A stretch of 64,000 nucleotides of DNA from Balanoglossus misakiensis (Eukaryota; Hemichordata): the NCBI GenBank assembly GCA_040954595.2, contig CM082587.2, positions 9,858,001-9,922,000 on the forward strand. Reading direction: 5' to 3'. Below, piece after piece: positions 24,701 through 33,778 of this stretch. Within the stretch, counting starts at the first letter, position 1. The number at the start of each line of letters is the position of its first letter. Both the position numbers and the translations under genes were made by a program. The notes below the pieces were generated by a model. It saw nothing but the letters and a program-made list of their open reading frames with translations. It ran no database searches and was not told the origin of the DNA.

Positions 24701-26279
24701 GCACACAACATTCTACTGTTCTCTATATTTTCACACAAACACACACCCTGCTCAGAGAAACCATCTGGTCCCATACGTCAATACACACTTGATTGTGTTC
24801 TTGAATAGTATGCACTAAGTTTCTGGAGAATATTGTTATCATGGTGACTCTTGTCTTATCATTTTAACTATTCATAATCAAAATGTATGTTTTAAGACAT
24901 CCTGGCAATTGCTCATTCTCAAAATTATCACTTTCAATGATTACATGGTAATTTATCTTATTTTGTCTGCCAGTATCTTTGGTCAGTTGCTGAAGATCTT
25001 AGAAGTTTGCAACAAAGTGAGGATCACTCAGACATGTTGGAAATTTTACCAATAGGACATTTGTATGGTAAGTGCTGTCCACAACAATCTCGTTTCATAT
25101 CTGTCAGCACATTATATACTTTCCCAGCATTGTCCTATCACCAAAAATATGCGAATTAACTGGCTAAATGTAAAATTGGTCAAAACTCTGGAACTCATCA
25201 TCCCCTGGTCAGATTGATTTGAACATTGGCATGCATGTACCTTATGTCAACCTCATGCAGACCTGTATGTTTTGAGCTGAAATAATGAATTTTCAATTTT
25301 TTATGATTTGTTTTGCCTTTTTTCACATTATTGTTAAACAATCTTCATCGATATAGGCAGATTTCCTTGAAATTTAATATGAAGCTTCCTATAGGTGGTC
25401 TGAGTTTCCATAGTTTTGTTCAAATTGTTGCAAAATTTGCATATTTATAATTTTGAAACATTTTTTGCCTTTTATGATCAATTTTTTTCTCTCTAAAACC
25501 GCTTGTCAGATTGCATTGAAATTTGGTAGGCATGTTTCTTGGGGTACCCCAAGTAAGTGGCTAACTGTTAAAGAAACCAGCTGTTCTATTTGGTGTATGT
25601 ACAGAACACGTGCCATTGGCAGCTTATGGGTCAGTCAGTGTTTGCCTGATGTTCTCTCTATGTGTGTGTGTGCGTCTGTCTGTATACCGGTGTAGACTTT
25701 TTTCTTGTGTGATCGCTAAATGGGACCACCGTGTCCTTGATTTTTATCAATTTGTGCATAATTTGCATATTTCTAATTTGGGGCAATTTTCGGTCAAAAC
25801 TCATGTTCTTGAAACCGTTTGTTGGTAGCCATGTTCCCAGGGATAACCAAAGTAAGCTGTTGTAAAACTTAAATTGGTGAAATTTCTATATTTGTGTTCT
25901 TTGGGCAATTTTTTGCCAAAAATTGTTTTTTTTTTTTTATGAAACCGCTTGTCAGATTGCTTTGAAGTTTAACAGGCATATTCCTTATGATTGAAGTAAG
26001 ATATCGTAAAATTCTGGTAATATTTGCATATTTGTGTTTTGTCACTTGCGAACAAATATTGTTTTCTCTAAAACTGATTGTGGGATTGCTTTGAAATTAA
26101 ATGTGAATATTCTTAGTTGTTCCTCAAGTAAGTAAGTAAATTTTTTGTCTGCTTTGATTTCAGATCACTTGTTCTATAAAGTAATTATCAAGTTGAATGA
26201 ATACAACTTGCAGACACAACTCAGTAACCTTGTTCATATGGAGAAAACTTTACCTCTATCAACTGATGACCCAAAGTAA
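3764..26279 (+). CDS. Unidentified 11-exon gene, 3' part; weak chaperonin-like stretch
   Basis: Eleven exons with good splice sites and matching phases: 3764-4023, 12352-12507, 14540-14677, 15633-15746, 16417-16571, 17063-17195, 17937-18041, 18457-18540, 18621-18899, 24974-25067 and 26164-26279 (stop TAA). They total 1634 nt, about 544 codons. The first visible exon starts mid-codon, so at least one 5' exon is missing. I do not recognise the protein. The stretch across exons 6-7 (VHLITVTNPITPLVEKF, then a short helix-like segment, then LVSGGCV) resembles the hinge and glycine-rich strand of group II chaperonins and divergent relatives such as MKKS, BBS10 and BBS12. This is a weak impression and the C-terminal exons do not support it. 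Introns are loaded with mobile elements. The 18899 donor and the link to 24974 are the least certain junctions. Confidence 0.6.
4053..4180 (+). mobile_element. AGGGACAAAG MITE, left part of a split copy
   Basis: Left part of the TTAA-flanked foldback family seen whole at 50379-50724. It starts after TTAA (4049-4052) with AGGGACAAAGTCTCTCTC and follows the family consensus until the AGAGT at 4176-4180, where the Helentron-like start (AATTAAAGCTGCAAGCAGC) takes over. The matching right part resumes at about 11273. Confidence 0.7.
4181..4850 (+). repeat. Helentron-like 5' end with about two 240 bp core units
   Basis: Begins AATTAAAGCTGCAAGCAGC, then holds diverged units with the recurring phrases 'gtaggtcaaaggtcacctga', 'tttgggc..aa.tt.ttga' and 'gcaggtgtcac'. 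The same unit makes the 59 kb tandem array. It fades into unrelated sequence near 4.85 kb and has no 3' hairpin of its own. Confidence 0.55.
6192..7429 (-). CDS. Secreted PAN/Apple-domain protein, partial model
   Basis: Two coding exons are visible on the minus strand. Exon A (7391-7429) reads MKASVLLAVVLCQ and ends at donor GTAAGTG: a start codon plus signal peptide. Exon B (6192-about 6420, acceptor ATCACAG, donor GTAAGG) encodes about 75 residues starting at GCNMEDGF, with ECCEDCKRNSQCLAWTF and CWLK. These cysteine spacings and the C-x-A-W-T-F core are typical of PAN/Apple domains, which bind protein or carbohydrate in secreted proteins. A TATA-like box (GCATATAAAG on the minus strand, about 7519-7528) lies about 95 bp upstream of the ATG. 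Exon A ends in phase 0 but exon B needs phase 1, so a small exon is missing between them or they belong to different models. The 3' exon with the stop was not found. Confidence 0.55.
7519..7528 (-). promoter_or_regulatory. TATA-like box of the PAN-domain gene
   Basis: Minus-strand GCATATAAAG about 95 bp upstream of the signal-peptide ATG at 7429, a plausible core promoter position. Confidence 0.4.
7977..8800. repeat. Imperfect duplicated segment, also dispersed
   Basis: A segment starting 'caagtgagaacatgtcaat' at about 7981 recurs at about 8618 with few changes (shared 'agttcccgctctttctt' and 'gtgaaattaacaattggcag'). The part at 8185-8350 recurs again, diverged, at about 27490-27660 (shared 'ctgcagattattctgtggtt' and 'catttgttgaata'). 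Confidence 0.5.
9232..11272 (+). mobile_element. Helentron-like 2.04 kb non-autonomous element, copy A
   Basis: Starts TTAAAGCTGCAAGCAGCATT, contains several diverged ~240 bp core units, then a tail with GATTTTGAGAA motifs, and ends with a near-perfect hairpin (11236-11269) followed by CTAAAA. The inverted copy at 21868-23907 is nearly collinear. Small open frames present in both copies (for example 9606-9857) follow the repeat unit and show no protein motif. Tandem core, terminal hairpin and CTAA-like end match descriptions of HINE/DINE-1/pearl elements; the assignment is by structure only. Confidence 0.6.
11236..11269. repeat. Terminal hairpin of Helentron-like element
   Basis: Palindrome AGGGGACCAAGCGCC / GGGCGCTTGGTCCCCT with a 3-4 nt loop, directly followed by an A run. 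Same motif at 21868-21901 and, as tandem variants, at 57796-57927. Confidence 0.75.
11273..11475 (+). mobile_element. AGGGACAAAG MITE, right part of the split copy
   Basis: Resumes the family consensus at CTCGCCAAAATGAATAA, continues through the inverted arm and ends GAGACTTTGTCCCT before TTAA. With 4053-4180 it makes about 330 bp, close to the 346 bp of the intact copy at 50379-50724. Confidence 0.7.
12035..12300. repeat. Retroposon-like dispersed repeat with AAAGCGCC motif
   Basis: Short (aatc)n run, then 'tttgtaaagcgccagtatct' and a stretch ('gagagttccacagtttcggt') of a type I have seen in LINE/SINE 3' regions of other animals. A related piece begins at about 31556 ('tttataaagcgtcagtatc'). 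Family not identified. Confidence 0.4.
13094..13232. repeat. Foldback repeat
   Basis: Long palindrome: 'ccctgaccattaacatttg' at the left pairs with 'caaacgttaatggtcaggg' at the right, with an inner pair 'aaagccaaaattcatgggc' / 'gcccatgaatttttggcttt'. Non-coding, within an intron of the 3.76-26.28 kb gene. Confidence 0.7.
14030..14810 (+). repeat. Degraded Helentron-like 3' tails flanking exon 3
   Basis: Two stretches resemble the tail of the 2 kb element: 'ccgaccattctgccatgttt' through 'ccttggtcccgtaaa' (to about 14457) and 'cccctatcaccgtaccaagt' through 'gggcccctaaaaa' (14695-14804). Exon 3 (14540-14677) lies between them. Similarity is judged by eye. Confidence 0.4.
15068..15535. repeat. 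Foldback element with CTCACAC hairpins
   Basis: Several nested palindromes, including 'aggacctgggatcatatttc' paired with 'tttcccaggtcct', and 'tgtcccacacgag' / 'cgagtgtgggaca'. A second, inverted partial copy is at 45196-45380. Confidence 0.6.
15754..15900 (-). repeat. Reverse-strand tail of a Helentron-like element
   Basis: Begins 'tttttaggtcccatctggta' and continues with 'atgtatggacggatgtatgt'. This is the reverse complement of the tail type at 60240-60372 (GACATACATCC repeats, then GGGACCTAAAAA). Confidence 0.4.
18914..20042. mobile_element. Candidate outer TTAA element with 35 bp TIRs
   Basis: TTAA at 18910-18913 is followed by CCCACAGACAAAGAGAAAAA. The reverse complement of the sequence just before TTAA at 20043-20046 starts CCACAGACAAAGAGAAAAAC, and both continue CAGACTAGCAA. 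The 440 bp element at 19135-19574 lies inside. A 203-codon frame (19361-19972) runs across the junction and shows no domain, so I do not call it a gene. Confidence 0.45.
19135..19574 (-). mobile_element. 440 bp TTAA element (CCCCGGTGCGG family), copy 1
   Basis: Preceded by TTAA (19131-19134) and starts CCCCCTGTGCGGAAATTACC. It ends with TTTTATACCCCGCACCGGGGT followed by TTAT. It is an inverted, nearly identical copy of 20145-20584, with the same length. Confidence 0.65.
20043..20190 (+). repeat. Three tandem 49 bp TTAA-led units
   Basis: Units start at TTAA 20043, 20092 and 20141. Each reads TTAA, ACCCCGGTGCGGGGTATAAA, AGACCC and ends GGCGAATC. The third is the terminus of the 440 bp element at 20145; the first two are solo termini. 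Each includes TATAAAAG. Confidence 0.75.
20145..20584 (+). mobile_element. 440 bp TTAA element (CCCCGGTGCGG family), copy 2
   Basis: Flanked by TTAA at 20141-20144 and 20585-20588. Ends are inverted repeats beginning ACCCCGGTGCGG. Inverted relative to 19135-19574. Short minus-strand frame 20128-20358 is shared with the other copy and has no motif. Confidence 0.7.
20589..20927. mobile_element. TTAA-flanked MITE, CCCTRATGCTAC family, copy 2
   Basis: Between TTAA 20585-20588 (shared with the preceding element) and TTAA 20928-20931. Starts CCCTATTGCTACCGGGTGTC and ends GGCACTGTTAGGG; similar to 1283-1578. Confidence 0.65.
21868..23907 (-). mobile_element. Helentron-like 2.04 kb element, inverted copy B
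   Basis: Reverse complement of the 9232-11272 element. Terminal hairpin at 21868-21901, 5' end (AAGCTGCAAGCAGCATTGAA read on minus) at about 23880-23904. It lies in the intron between exons at 18899 and 24974. A G run of about ten (23016-23027) interrupts one unit. Host flanks differ from those of copy A. Confidence 0.65.
23940..24110. repeat. Foldback MITE with ATAATCCCATGA ends
   Basis: Palindrome: 'ataatcccatgac' ... 'ggttttcgcgga' ... 'tccgcgaaaacc' ... 'tcatgggattat'. A (C/T)TTCTTTGTT arm also pairs with AACAAAGAAA. Non-coding. Confidence 0.65.
24176..24339. mobile_element. AGGGACAAAG MITE, internally deleted copy
   Basis: Flanked by TTAA (24172-24175 and 24340-24343). Ends AGTGACAAAGTCTCTCTC and GAGAGAGACTTTGTCCCT; the central arms are missing. 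Confidence 0.7.
25195..26140 (+). repeat. Tandem-like array, ~130-150 bp monomer
   Basis: Recurring phrase 'cagattg(c/a)tttgaa(a/g)tt' plus 'aggcat' at about 25210, 25359, 25507, 25953 and 26083, with 'taaaaccgcttgt' and 'ttgcatattt' between. Spacing is roughly 130-150 bp. Inverted copies lie at 31760-32280 and one unit at about 60060-60160. Confidence 0.55.
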
Positions 26280-26410
26280 AATGGCATATTCTGCTGTAGT
26301 GATTGGTGGACATATTGCAAACAATAACATTTGTTACTTGTTCAAAACATCCTGAACATATACCCAGATGTAGTACCTCTATGCTTATTATCTATTTGCA
26401 TTCTTGAAAT

Positions 26411-27064
26411 ACTGTAGACCTGGAAATTTTTGGGATGAGAAATTTTCGCGATATCAAAAGAGGTGACAATTTCATGACGATGAAATTTTGTGTTCTCTTA
26501 TTTCACCAACTGTTTCGTTTTTCTCCGATTATTGACATCCATTATTAGCACTTTTTTATCAGCGAAATTATGTTTCGTCCTTTGTTCCTTCAACCAAACT
26601 TGCAACAGAGTTAATACTGACAGCTTGAAATCATAACATGTTGCAAATTCAAGTGTTATTTACAGCACCTGAAGTCCAAATAAGCACTCTGTCAGTGTAC
26701 GTGTGATTGTGATTAATTTCATTTTTTTTTCTCCAAAATGTTTTTCCCTGAATAATTATGAAATTCATGTTACTATTACAAATACCCTGATATTGTGAAC
26801 ATTAATTACCAGTGCCAACAAAATTAAGTAGCCAGATTTTTTATCATGTTGTCTTTGTTGACTTAAGTGCGGAAAGGATTGGTTTTGCATAAAATGATGA
26901 CCATATGCATACAGGCCTAACCTTTGCATAAGTAAAAGCGTATTATCAAAGTTGAATGCTTTTTATTCATGACATGGTTTGAAAATATTTCTTTTTTGCA
27001 TTTTTTCTTGCTCTCGAAGCTCGTAAAAATTTATCGTTCGCCAACATTTCCAGGTTTACAGTAG
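26411..27064. mobile_element. TIR element, ACTGTARACCTGGAAAT ends
   Basis: Left end 'tactgtagacctggaaattt' and right end 'catttccaggtttacagta' are inverted repeats, with further pairing ('gagaaattttcgcga' / 'tcgtaaaaattta'). TA at both ends could be the target duplication of a mariner-type MITE. No coding capacity. Confidence 0.55.
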
Positions 27065-27096
27065 TAGCCAAAAAGTAGCTTACAGTAAAATAATGT

Positions 27097-27195
27097 AATT
27101 ATGTGAAAATTTCCTAGAACCGTTTATATGTGTGTAGATTTTATGAATTATGTGAAAATTTCCTAGAACCGTTTATATGTGTGTAGATTTTATGA
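27097..27195 (+). repeat. Direct tandem duplication, 49 bp unit
   Basis: 'aattatgtgaaaatttccta' to 'tgtgtagattttatga' appears twice back to back with no visible differences. Confidence 0.85.
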
Positions 27196-28231
27196 ATACA
27201 GAATTTTGCAATATTTAGGACACTTATTAGCCTTTACCAAATGAAGTTGGCCACTGTCATGGGTTCTGTGTTAGGCTTTGTGAATATGATGGCATATGTG
27301 CATGTGTTTAGCCGATTTTGTGTGGGTCAGATAACTCGATCAAAAATTCAAATATCGTGCAATTCGATGCTAACACTGGATCTTCAGGATCACAAATGGA
27401 ACTGAAATGGATTTTCAATCTGTTGGTTGGTTGTAAAAATTGAATGTGAGCTCATTTTGGAAATGAATTGTGGAAATTGAACAGTCATATAGTTCATATA
27501 CTGCAGATTATTCTGTGGTTCAATACTACATAACTTTGGTATTGCCTCTCTTTACTGTGGGAGTGAAGAAAAATTGTCCCTTTCAAAATTCTATTTTTCT
27601 GAACATTTGTTGAATAAACTATTGACAAGTAAGTTCTATTTTACACTTGGTTAGTTTTTATCAAGTAATTAAATTTCCTGTTTGATAAATCTGATAATTA
27701 ACTGGGAACTGTAAGGAACAATGTAACTCTGTTTTCTCCCCTGTTGTTGATATATGGTGGAATAATCTGAATGTCAGGCAGAATTTTTTGAATACTATCA
27801 AATTCTTATGTCATTCCTTAAAAGGGAACATTTCAGATTGTTGCATTAGTTTAAAAAAATGTAGGGGGGGGGGGATTTTAAGTGACTTCAATCAGTTTTT
27901 AACACACAGATTAAACAGACATGTTTTCATATGTATCTCTATTAAAAATTAATCAAAGTGTCTACAAATGAAGTTGCCACTGCCAAAAGTATGCAAGTGA
28001 GATGTGAAAATGGTAAAAACTCAAAAACTATCATATAGCTTTGAAAATAATTGATAAATACCTTTGAAGGGTCTCTATTGTTTATTTTGTTTTTGATATC
28101 TGGAATTTTCTATTTTTAGTGATTTTTTTTAATTTCCCTAAAACTGCAGAGAAGGGGGGGGGGTGAAAGGGAGATTAATCATATACAGGTACAAGTTCAT
28201 TTGTTGAACTTCTGTGAAAAGCTGCAATAGT
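27196..28231. other. Intergenic, no gene seen
   Basis: AT-rich DNA with a diverged copy of the 8.2 kb repeat (27490-27660) and G runs at about 27864 and 28155. No open frame with a recognisable motif. Confidence 0.4.
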
Positions 28232-28505
28232 TGTGGATATATAGTGAATCAACGTTGGACCACACACAACTTCCATCCCATATGTAGACACGAGAGTGGA
28301 AAAACTTGCCGAAATGAATAATCGGTCTCTACCATTTATTCATTTTGGCGAGAACTTTACTCTCATATCCTACACACAGGACAAAAGTTGTGTGTGGTCG
28401 AACGTTCATCCATTATATATCCACAAGTAAAATAACATAAACGGTGTCTTGTATCAAACATAATTGATGGTAAAAGGGCAGCAAGAGAGAGACTTTGTCA
28501 CTTTA
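28232..28505. mobile_element. AGGGACAAAG MITE, 5'-truncated copy
   Basis: Starts inside the family at 'gtggatatatagtgaatcaa', contains both central arms ('cgaaatgaataatcggtctc' and 'ttattcattttggcgagaac') and ends GAGACTTTGTCACT before TTAA. Confidence 0.65.
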
Positions 28506-28599
28506 AGCAGTATAACAAGTGGCAATTTGAAGTGGATTGGATAAAGCATGTCTGACTCATGGCGGGAGGATGTATGCATAGATACACAGTATGGCTCAA

Positions 28600-30045
28600 G
28601 CACACATTTCAGTTTAACCCCCATTTCCCATAGCAGTGGGAGCTTACGGGATCAGTTGGCATCTGTCATATGTACATAGGTAGGTTAGGTAGGTTTATGT
28701 AGATAGATGGGTGCATGTATGTATGCTGTCAAGGCCCATGCAGATGTGACTGAACCAAGTACATGTACATTGTACATTCAAACTTGTTTCAAGGACAGTG
28801 GACTGTGTACAGATATACAGTTGTGCTATGTTCCAAATTAGTCCGGCCACGGGTCAGCCATTTTGTCATTATTTTTCAAGTCCAGAGCCATTTTGTGTAT
28901 AAACTTTGTACAAGGATAGTTATGCTGTTAGGAGACGGAGTTTGATGGCAATTACTGAAGTAGGCCAAGAAGTTGTTTACATTTTATTGGAAAACATAAT
29001 TTTCTCTAACGATTGCATAATTATGTAAAATATCTTGAGATTTGTCAATGTAACTTTAAATATTAATCTCAGAATCTGTCTGATTTATACTTTCAAACAT
29101 TTGGTCTGAAAAAGTCCTGTGTACATTATGATATTTTATAATAAAGAATTGCATTTCATAGCAATTTTAAAGGGACAAAGTCTCTCTCTGGCTGTCCTCA
29201 ACATTCTGTTTTCCAATGAAACATTTCTCCTTGGATATTGAATGCCAGTTGAGAGAGTCACAGTGTTTGCTGTCGAAGTAGTAATGACAAGTAGATGAGT
29301 TGAATTCTGGGTAGATCATTTCATTAACTAATGTAAAGATTGGCAACATCACTTGGAAATGCATGGATATTTAACAGATGTCAAAATACAGACATGAGTG
29401 GACATTGAAAAAATGAAATTCCTACAATCTTTCCAGGTTTTATAATTATATTAAGCTTGTATGTAACCATTTCTTTGTTATTCATAAACAAAACATGAGG
29501 CCCAGTGCATCTTGTTTCTAAAAAATAATGATTCAAATTGGTGCTTATACAGTTTATGGCTGCCATTTTGAATTTCCAGTATGATAAAATTGGTGATGAT
29601 TTGGTTTGTCCAGAATTTGGCACAATGACCAAGCATATTTTAGTAAGCACAACAGGAATGAATATTTTAACTTGAACCAAAATGAACCAAAATTTATAAG
29701 TATGACCAACCGTGTCACATTCAGACAAATTCGTTACAATTTCTCTGATAACTCCTTTATATGTGTAAATCATCACAATGACACATATGCTAGAAAATGA
29801 ACAACAAAACGGTAACACTCAAACCTCAAATGACAAAGCATGGATAGGCTAGTATAAACCAACCAGTGATAAAAAGTGAAAGTCAGAAATGTCTGTTTCT
29901 ATAGTTACATACCTGAAAATGCAGATGAGAGTGGATTGAGACCACTATTCAATGTATTCCAAAGAATTTTTGGATGAACAACGTGCATGGCTTCCGTAGG
30001 ATACAGATAACTCAACTCGATGTAACCATTGATAAACCTCCTTCC
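28600..30045. other. Intergenic, no gene seen
   Basis: Contains a solo MITE end (29170-29200, AAAGGGACAAAGTCTCTCTC) and a degraded 'ccatttcccatag...gggatca' tail with ATGTATGTATG runs at 28620-28735. The 145-codon minus-strand frame at 29381-29818 has no recognisable domain and is not called. Confidence 0.4.
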
Positions 30046-30049
30046 ATTA

Positions 30050-30337
30050 AAGGGACAAAGTCTCTCTCTCCCTGCCCCACTTCGATTAATTATGTTTGAT
30101 ACAAGATGCTGTTTATGTTAATGTACATGTGTGTATGTAGTGAATGAAAGTTCAACCACACACAATTTCCATCCCACTTGTAGACACGAGAGTGAAAAAC
30201 TCGCCAAAAAGAATAATCGGTGTCTACCATTTATTCATTTGGGCGAGATTTTTACTTTCATATCCTACAAAGGGGATGGAAGGTGTGTGTGGTTGAATGT
30301 TGATTCACTATATATCCACATGTAGAATAACATAAGC
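30050..30337 (+). mobile_element. AGGGACAAAG MITE interrupted at its 3' end
   Basis: Follows TTAA with AAAGGGACAAAGTCTCTCTC and both foldback arms, then stops at 'ataacataagc', where the G-rich TIR element begins at 30338. Confidence 0.65.
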
Positions 30338-31240
30338 AGGGACCGTTCAGTTTTTACGGCCGGGGGGGGGGGGGGGGGGCAGCAAAATCCAGGGGGGGGA
30401 CACTTAAATTTTGAAGTCCAAAAGGGGGGGGGGGTCATCTGTTTTTTTAAACGTTTAAGGGGAGGTCACATACTTTTGCCTCCGAACTTTTGCTTTTGAG
30501 TCCACAAAATTGTAGTTTCGCATCCCTTATTTTACCATATTTTCACCCACCCCCTTCATTCTCTGCCACATTTCATTTTTTGCTGGTTTGTCTAGTGTAC
30601 CAGGGTAGAGTGCTTGCCACCCCAACCCCCACCGATGATAATATTTAACAAAGTAAATACATAAAGGAGAATAATCATTTCAACCATTTTGCATAACTGA
30701 TAGTTTCGTGCTGCATCTGCTATATACTAGAAGTTTTATAAATGATGTCATGACAACATGACGCCAAATCTTCTAACTTTGAGTAGAGTGGCAAAAAGTA
30801 AAATCGGTCCTCCCAAACATTGAGATAATTTGCTTTTGAGTTCATTAAAATGCAACTTTGCGCTACATATTTTACAAAATTTTCTTATCTGGGAGGGGGA
30901 CACCCCCTCCCACGCCCACCCCCACCACTTTTCTTGTTTTACCAATTCTAGCAACTATTGTATTGACTTGTCATTTTAATTTGTTCATAGATTTCTTTAT
31001 TGCAACGATATACTATTATATACTTCAATTACTTTAAGAAATTTATAATTGAGGTGTGAGGAGCCTCATTCCCTTTATTGCATACAATGTACATAGGATC
31101 AGGACGGCGAATGTTTTCGGCGTGGGGGGGGGGGGGGGTCATCATATTTTTGGGTCTGTCAAAGGGGGGGGTCATCATTTTTTGCTCCTGGGTGAAGGGG
31201 GGTCGGCCTGATTTTGAAAACCGATGACACAAACAAGTGG
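30338..31240 (+). mobile_element. G-rich TIR element, GGGACCGTTC family, 3' end missing
   Basis: Left TIR AGGGACCGTTCAGTTTTTAC then G runs, 'gcaaaatccaggggg', 'gaagtccaaaaggggg', and core units ending in 'gggagggggacacccc'. The sequence to about 31236 ('ggcctgattttgaaaaccga') matches the 3' part of the copy ending at 61861, whose right TIR is intact. The terminal TIR is missing here. Confidence 0.55.
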
Positions 31241-31555
31241 TGCTAGAAAAAAATTGACCAAAAATTGTCTGTACAAACACATATGAGAAGCAACTTCTTT
31301 CAGTCAGCCCTGGAACAGACAGACAGACAGACACACACTAACCTGCCACTGGTAATTAAAAATTTAATAGCTGGTGGTCTCTGTAACAGCTGGCCTATTA
31401 AAGTTATGTAAACATGTCTAAGTTGGGGGTAACAACTCCTTGTAAGCAGTAACTTTCAAAACAACTGGACAATTGGTTTAGGAGAAGATTTGCTTACCAA
31501 AAACAAAGAAACTTACCAAATAACTCGCTAAATTTTGAATATTTCTGATATTATA

Positions 31556-31760
31556 AATAAATAATAATTTATTTATAAAGCGTCAGTATCCACAAAAATA
31601 TGATCAATGACGCTAAAAGCAAATAATACACTACAACAATTGGCTAAAAGCAGATTTAAAAAGTAAAGTTTTGACATTTGATTTAAAAACAGATAAGTTT
31701 GGTGCCTGAATTAGGTGCCTGTATCAGAATCGAATAAAAGTTGCACATATACATGTATGT
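31556..31760. repeat. Retroposon-like repeat piece
   Basis: Begins 'ataataatttatttataaag' then 'cgtcagtatcc', similar to the repeat at 12035-12300. Confidence 0.35.
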
Positions 31761-32285
31761 GTTATGAAACTATATCCTAAATTTCAAAGCAATCAGAGAA
31801 AAAAACAAATTTCAAAGCAACCCAACAAGCAGTTTCACAGAAAATATTTGTTCAAAAGTGGCCAGAACACAAATATGCAAATATCACCAAAATTGTACAA
31901 TATCTTACTTCAATCACTACAAGGAACATACTGCCAAAGTTCAATGCAATATGACAAGCGGTTTCAGAGAAAACAATTTTTGACAAAAATTGCAAAAGTT
32001 TCCCCGGTAACACATTTAGGAAAATATCACATTTTTTTACAACATATTACTTAGGTTACCCCTACGAACATGCCTACCAAATTGGAAAGCAATCTGGCAT
32101 GCGGTTTTAAAGAAAAAAAAATTGACCAAAATTGGCAAATATTGCTCAAAATTATAAATATGCAAATTTTGCAACAACGAGTTGTCAGTTACAACATAAC
32201 CCAAATACGTATACAGGTGCACAACTTGCAGTTGGCTGGTGCCAATTTTCACCAGAGGCAGATTCTCCTTTTTGAGTGAACTCTT
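31760..32285 (-). repeat. Inverted array of the ~130-150 bp monomer
   Basis: Reverse complement of the 25.2-26.1 kb array: 'atttcaaagcaatc', 'caagcagtttcaga', 'gaacatgcctaccaaattgg', 'aagcaatctgg' and 'atatgcaaattttgc' recur. It replaces the 3' end of the LINE that begins upstream on this strand. Confidence 0.55.
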
Positions 32286-32289
32286 GTTT

Positions 32290-32965
32290 GGTATAAAATA
32301 CATACACTTCGATTTTGTTTTGTGATAGACAATGTCATGTTCGATTCCATAACTCTCACAAATTGAAACTAGATGACGTAAACCTTTTATCGACGGGCAC
32401 AGAAGTGACAAATCATCGGCGTAATGAGGTGATTAAACATTTGACCACCTATATTACAGACAATTTTAGACGAACTAAGACGAATGCTTAGCTCATCCAT
32501 GTAGACATTGAACAGCAGAGGAGATAGAATGCTACCTTGACGGACTCCGTTCTTGGCATTGAACACTGTGGACCTCATTCCGCCCCATTGCACAAAAAAT
32601 TCCTGTGTCCGGTACCAGACAAGCAGGATGCGTAAAACATAACGAGGAACTCCCCTTTCAATGAGCTTTTTGAAGAGGGTCCAATGGTTCACACGATCAA
32701 AGGCTTTTGACGCGTCAAGGAAACATACAAAAATCGGGCTGTTGTAACACTAGTAATTAAGGACTTCTTTCAAAATGTAAATACAAAGATCAGTGGAGTG
32801 CCCCTGTTTGAACCCAAATTGAAAGTCTTCTGTGTGTAGGTAATGTTTACAACGGTTAAGAATAACAATTTCCAAAATTTTAGAGGAAGACGTTGAGATT
32901 GCAATGGGTCTATAGTTGTTCTTGCTGGTTACATCACCAAAGCAAACATTTGATGCCCTTCTCAA
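32290..32965 (-). pseudogene. Decayed LINE reverse transcriptase domain
   Basis: Reverse transcriptase motifs in order on the minus strand: NYRPIAISTSSSKILE and GFKQGHSTD (32965-32750), an in-frame TAG near 32746, then FLDASKAFDRVNHW (about 32720), NGVRQGSILSPLLFNVYMDELS (about 32530), a single-base frameshift, and YADDLSLLCP (about 32425) followed by YHKTKSKCMYF. Together they form the palm of a non-LTR RT. One stop and one frameshift disable it, and the C-terminal part is missing, replaced by a repeat array below 32285. Confidence 0.85.
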
Positions 32966-33194
32966 GGCTGAGTGATGTTACGATAGAACGCACTAATGCT
33001 GTCCTTATGACGTCCACACACACACTGACTATCTCTGCAGAGCAATGCTTGTGTCGGAATTTCAATCTCTTGGAGATATTTGTCGGAAGTATTGTAGAAA
33101 TTGTCAATATCACTGTTGCTAATTTGATTCCAGTGGACTCGGTTTCTACAAGTGCCAGTATCATTATGACCGTCTTCCAAAGAGGGGAGTGCGC
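32966..33194 (-). pseudogene. LINE linker between endonuclease and RT, part after the insertion
   Basis: Minus-strand frame starting PSLEDGHNDTGTCRNRVHW continues the LINE polyprotein immediately beyond the 581 bp insertion. The polyprotein frame shifts again near 32965-32990. Confidence 0.6.
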
Positions 33195-33197
33195 TTA

Positions 33198-33778
33198 GGC
33201 TGCATTCACAAACACCTCTGGAGGGGGGGGGGGGCAGGAGAATTGAGGGGGGGGGATTTGAAAAAATTAAGGGTATGTAAGGGGGGGGGGATTTGAAATA
33301 ATTTAGGGACTGAAAGGGGGGGACTTGAAAACTTTAACGACTAAATATTTATTTTGAGTCCACAAAAATGCAGTTTCGCGCCCTTTATTTTACAAAATTT
33401 TCTAATGTGGGAGGGGGACACCCCCTCCCAAACCCACCCCCTTCAATTATCGGTTTACAATGTCTCCCAACACAGAATACAAATATATGTACTTAAAAAA
33501 TAAAAGCAATGTTCAGTTTTAATACCCACTGATGAGGGGAAAAATCAGTTTCAAATTCTTTTCATGGGAGTGCTGTTTTTCTTTTTACAAGATAGATAGG
33601 TGATGTGTTTTGCTCTGCGAAAGAAAATGGGGGGGGGGGATTTCAAAATTTTGGCAGTTCGGAAGGGGGGGATTTGAAAATATTGGCAGTTTGGAAGGGG
33701 GGCATGTGAAAATTAGCGGTAAAAAAAAATGAATTCTCCCGCCCCCCCCCCCCTCCAGAGGTGTTTGTGAATGCAGCC
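33198..33778. mobile_element. 581 bp G-rich MITE with TTA target duplication
   Basis: TTA at 33195-33197 and 33779-33781. Perfect inverted ends GGCTGCATTCACAAACACCT / AGGTGTTTGTGAATGCAGCC, continuing into CTGGAGGGGG. Interior is G-run repeats ('gggggatttgaaa') and a GGGAGGGGGACACCCCCTCCC palindrome. TTA duplication and GG termini fit PIF/Harbinger MITEs (inference). It interrupts the LINE endonuclease-RT frame. Partial copy at 58035-58632. Confidence 0.8.

Noticed and set aside
29381-29818. 145-codon minus-strand frame
   Set aside because: Atypical composition, no domain, ordinary for AT-rich repeat DNA.
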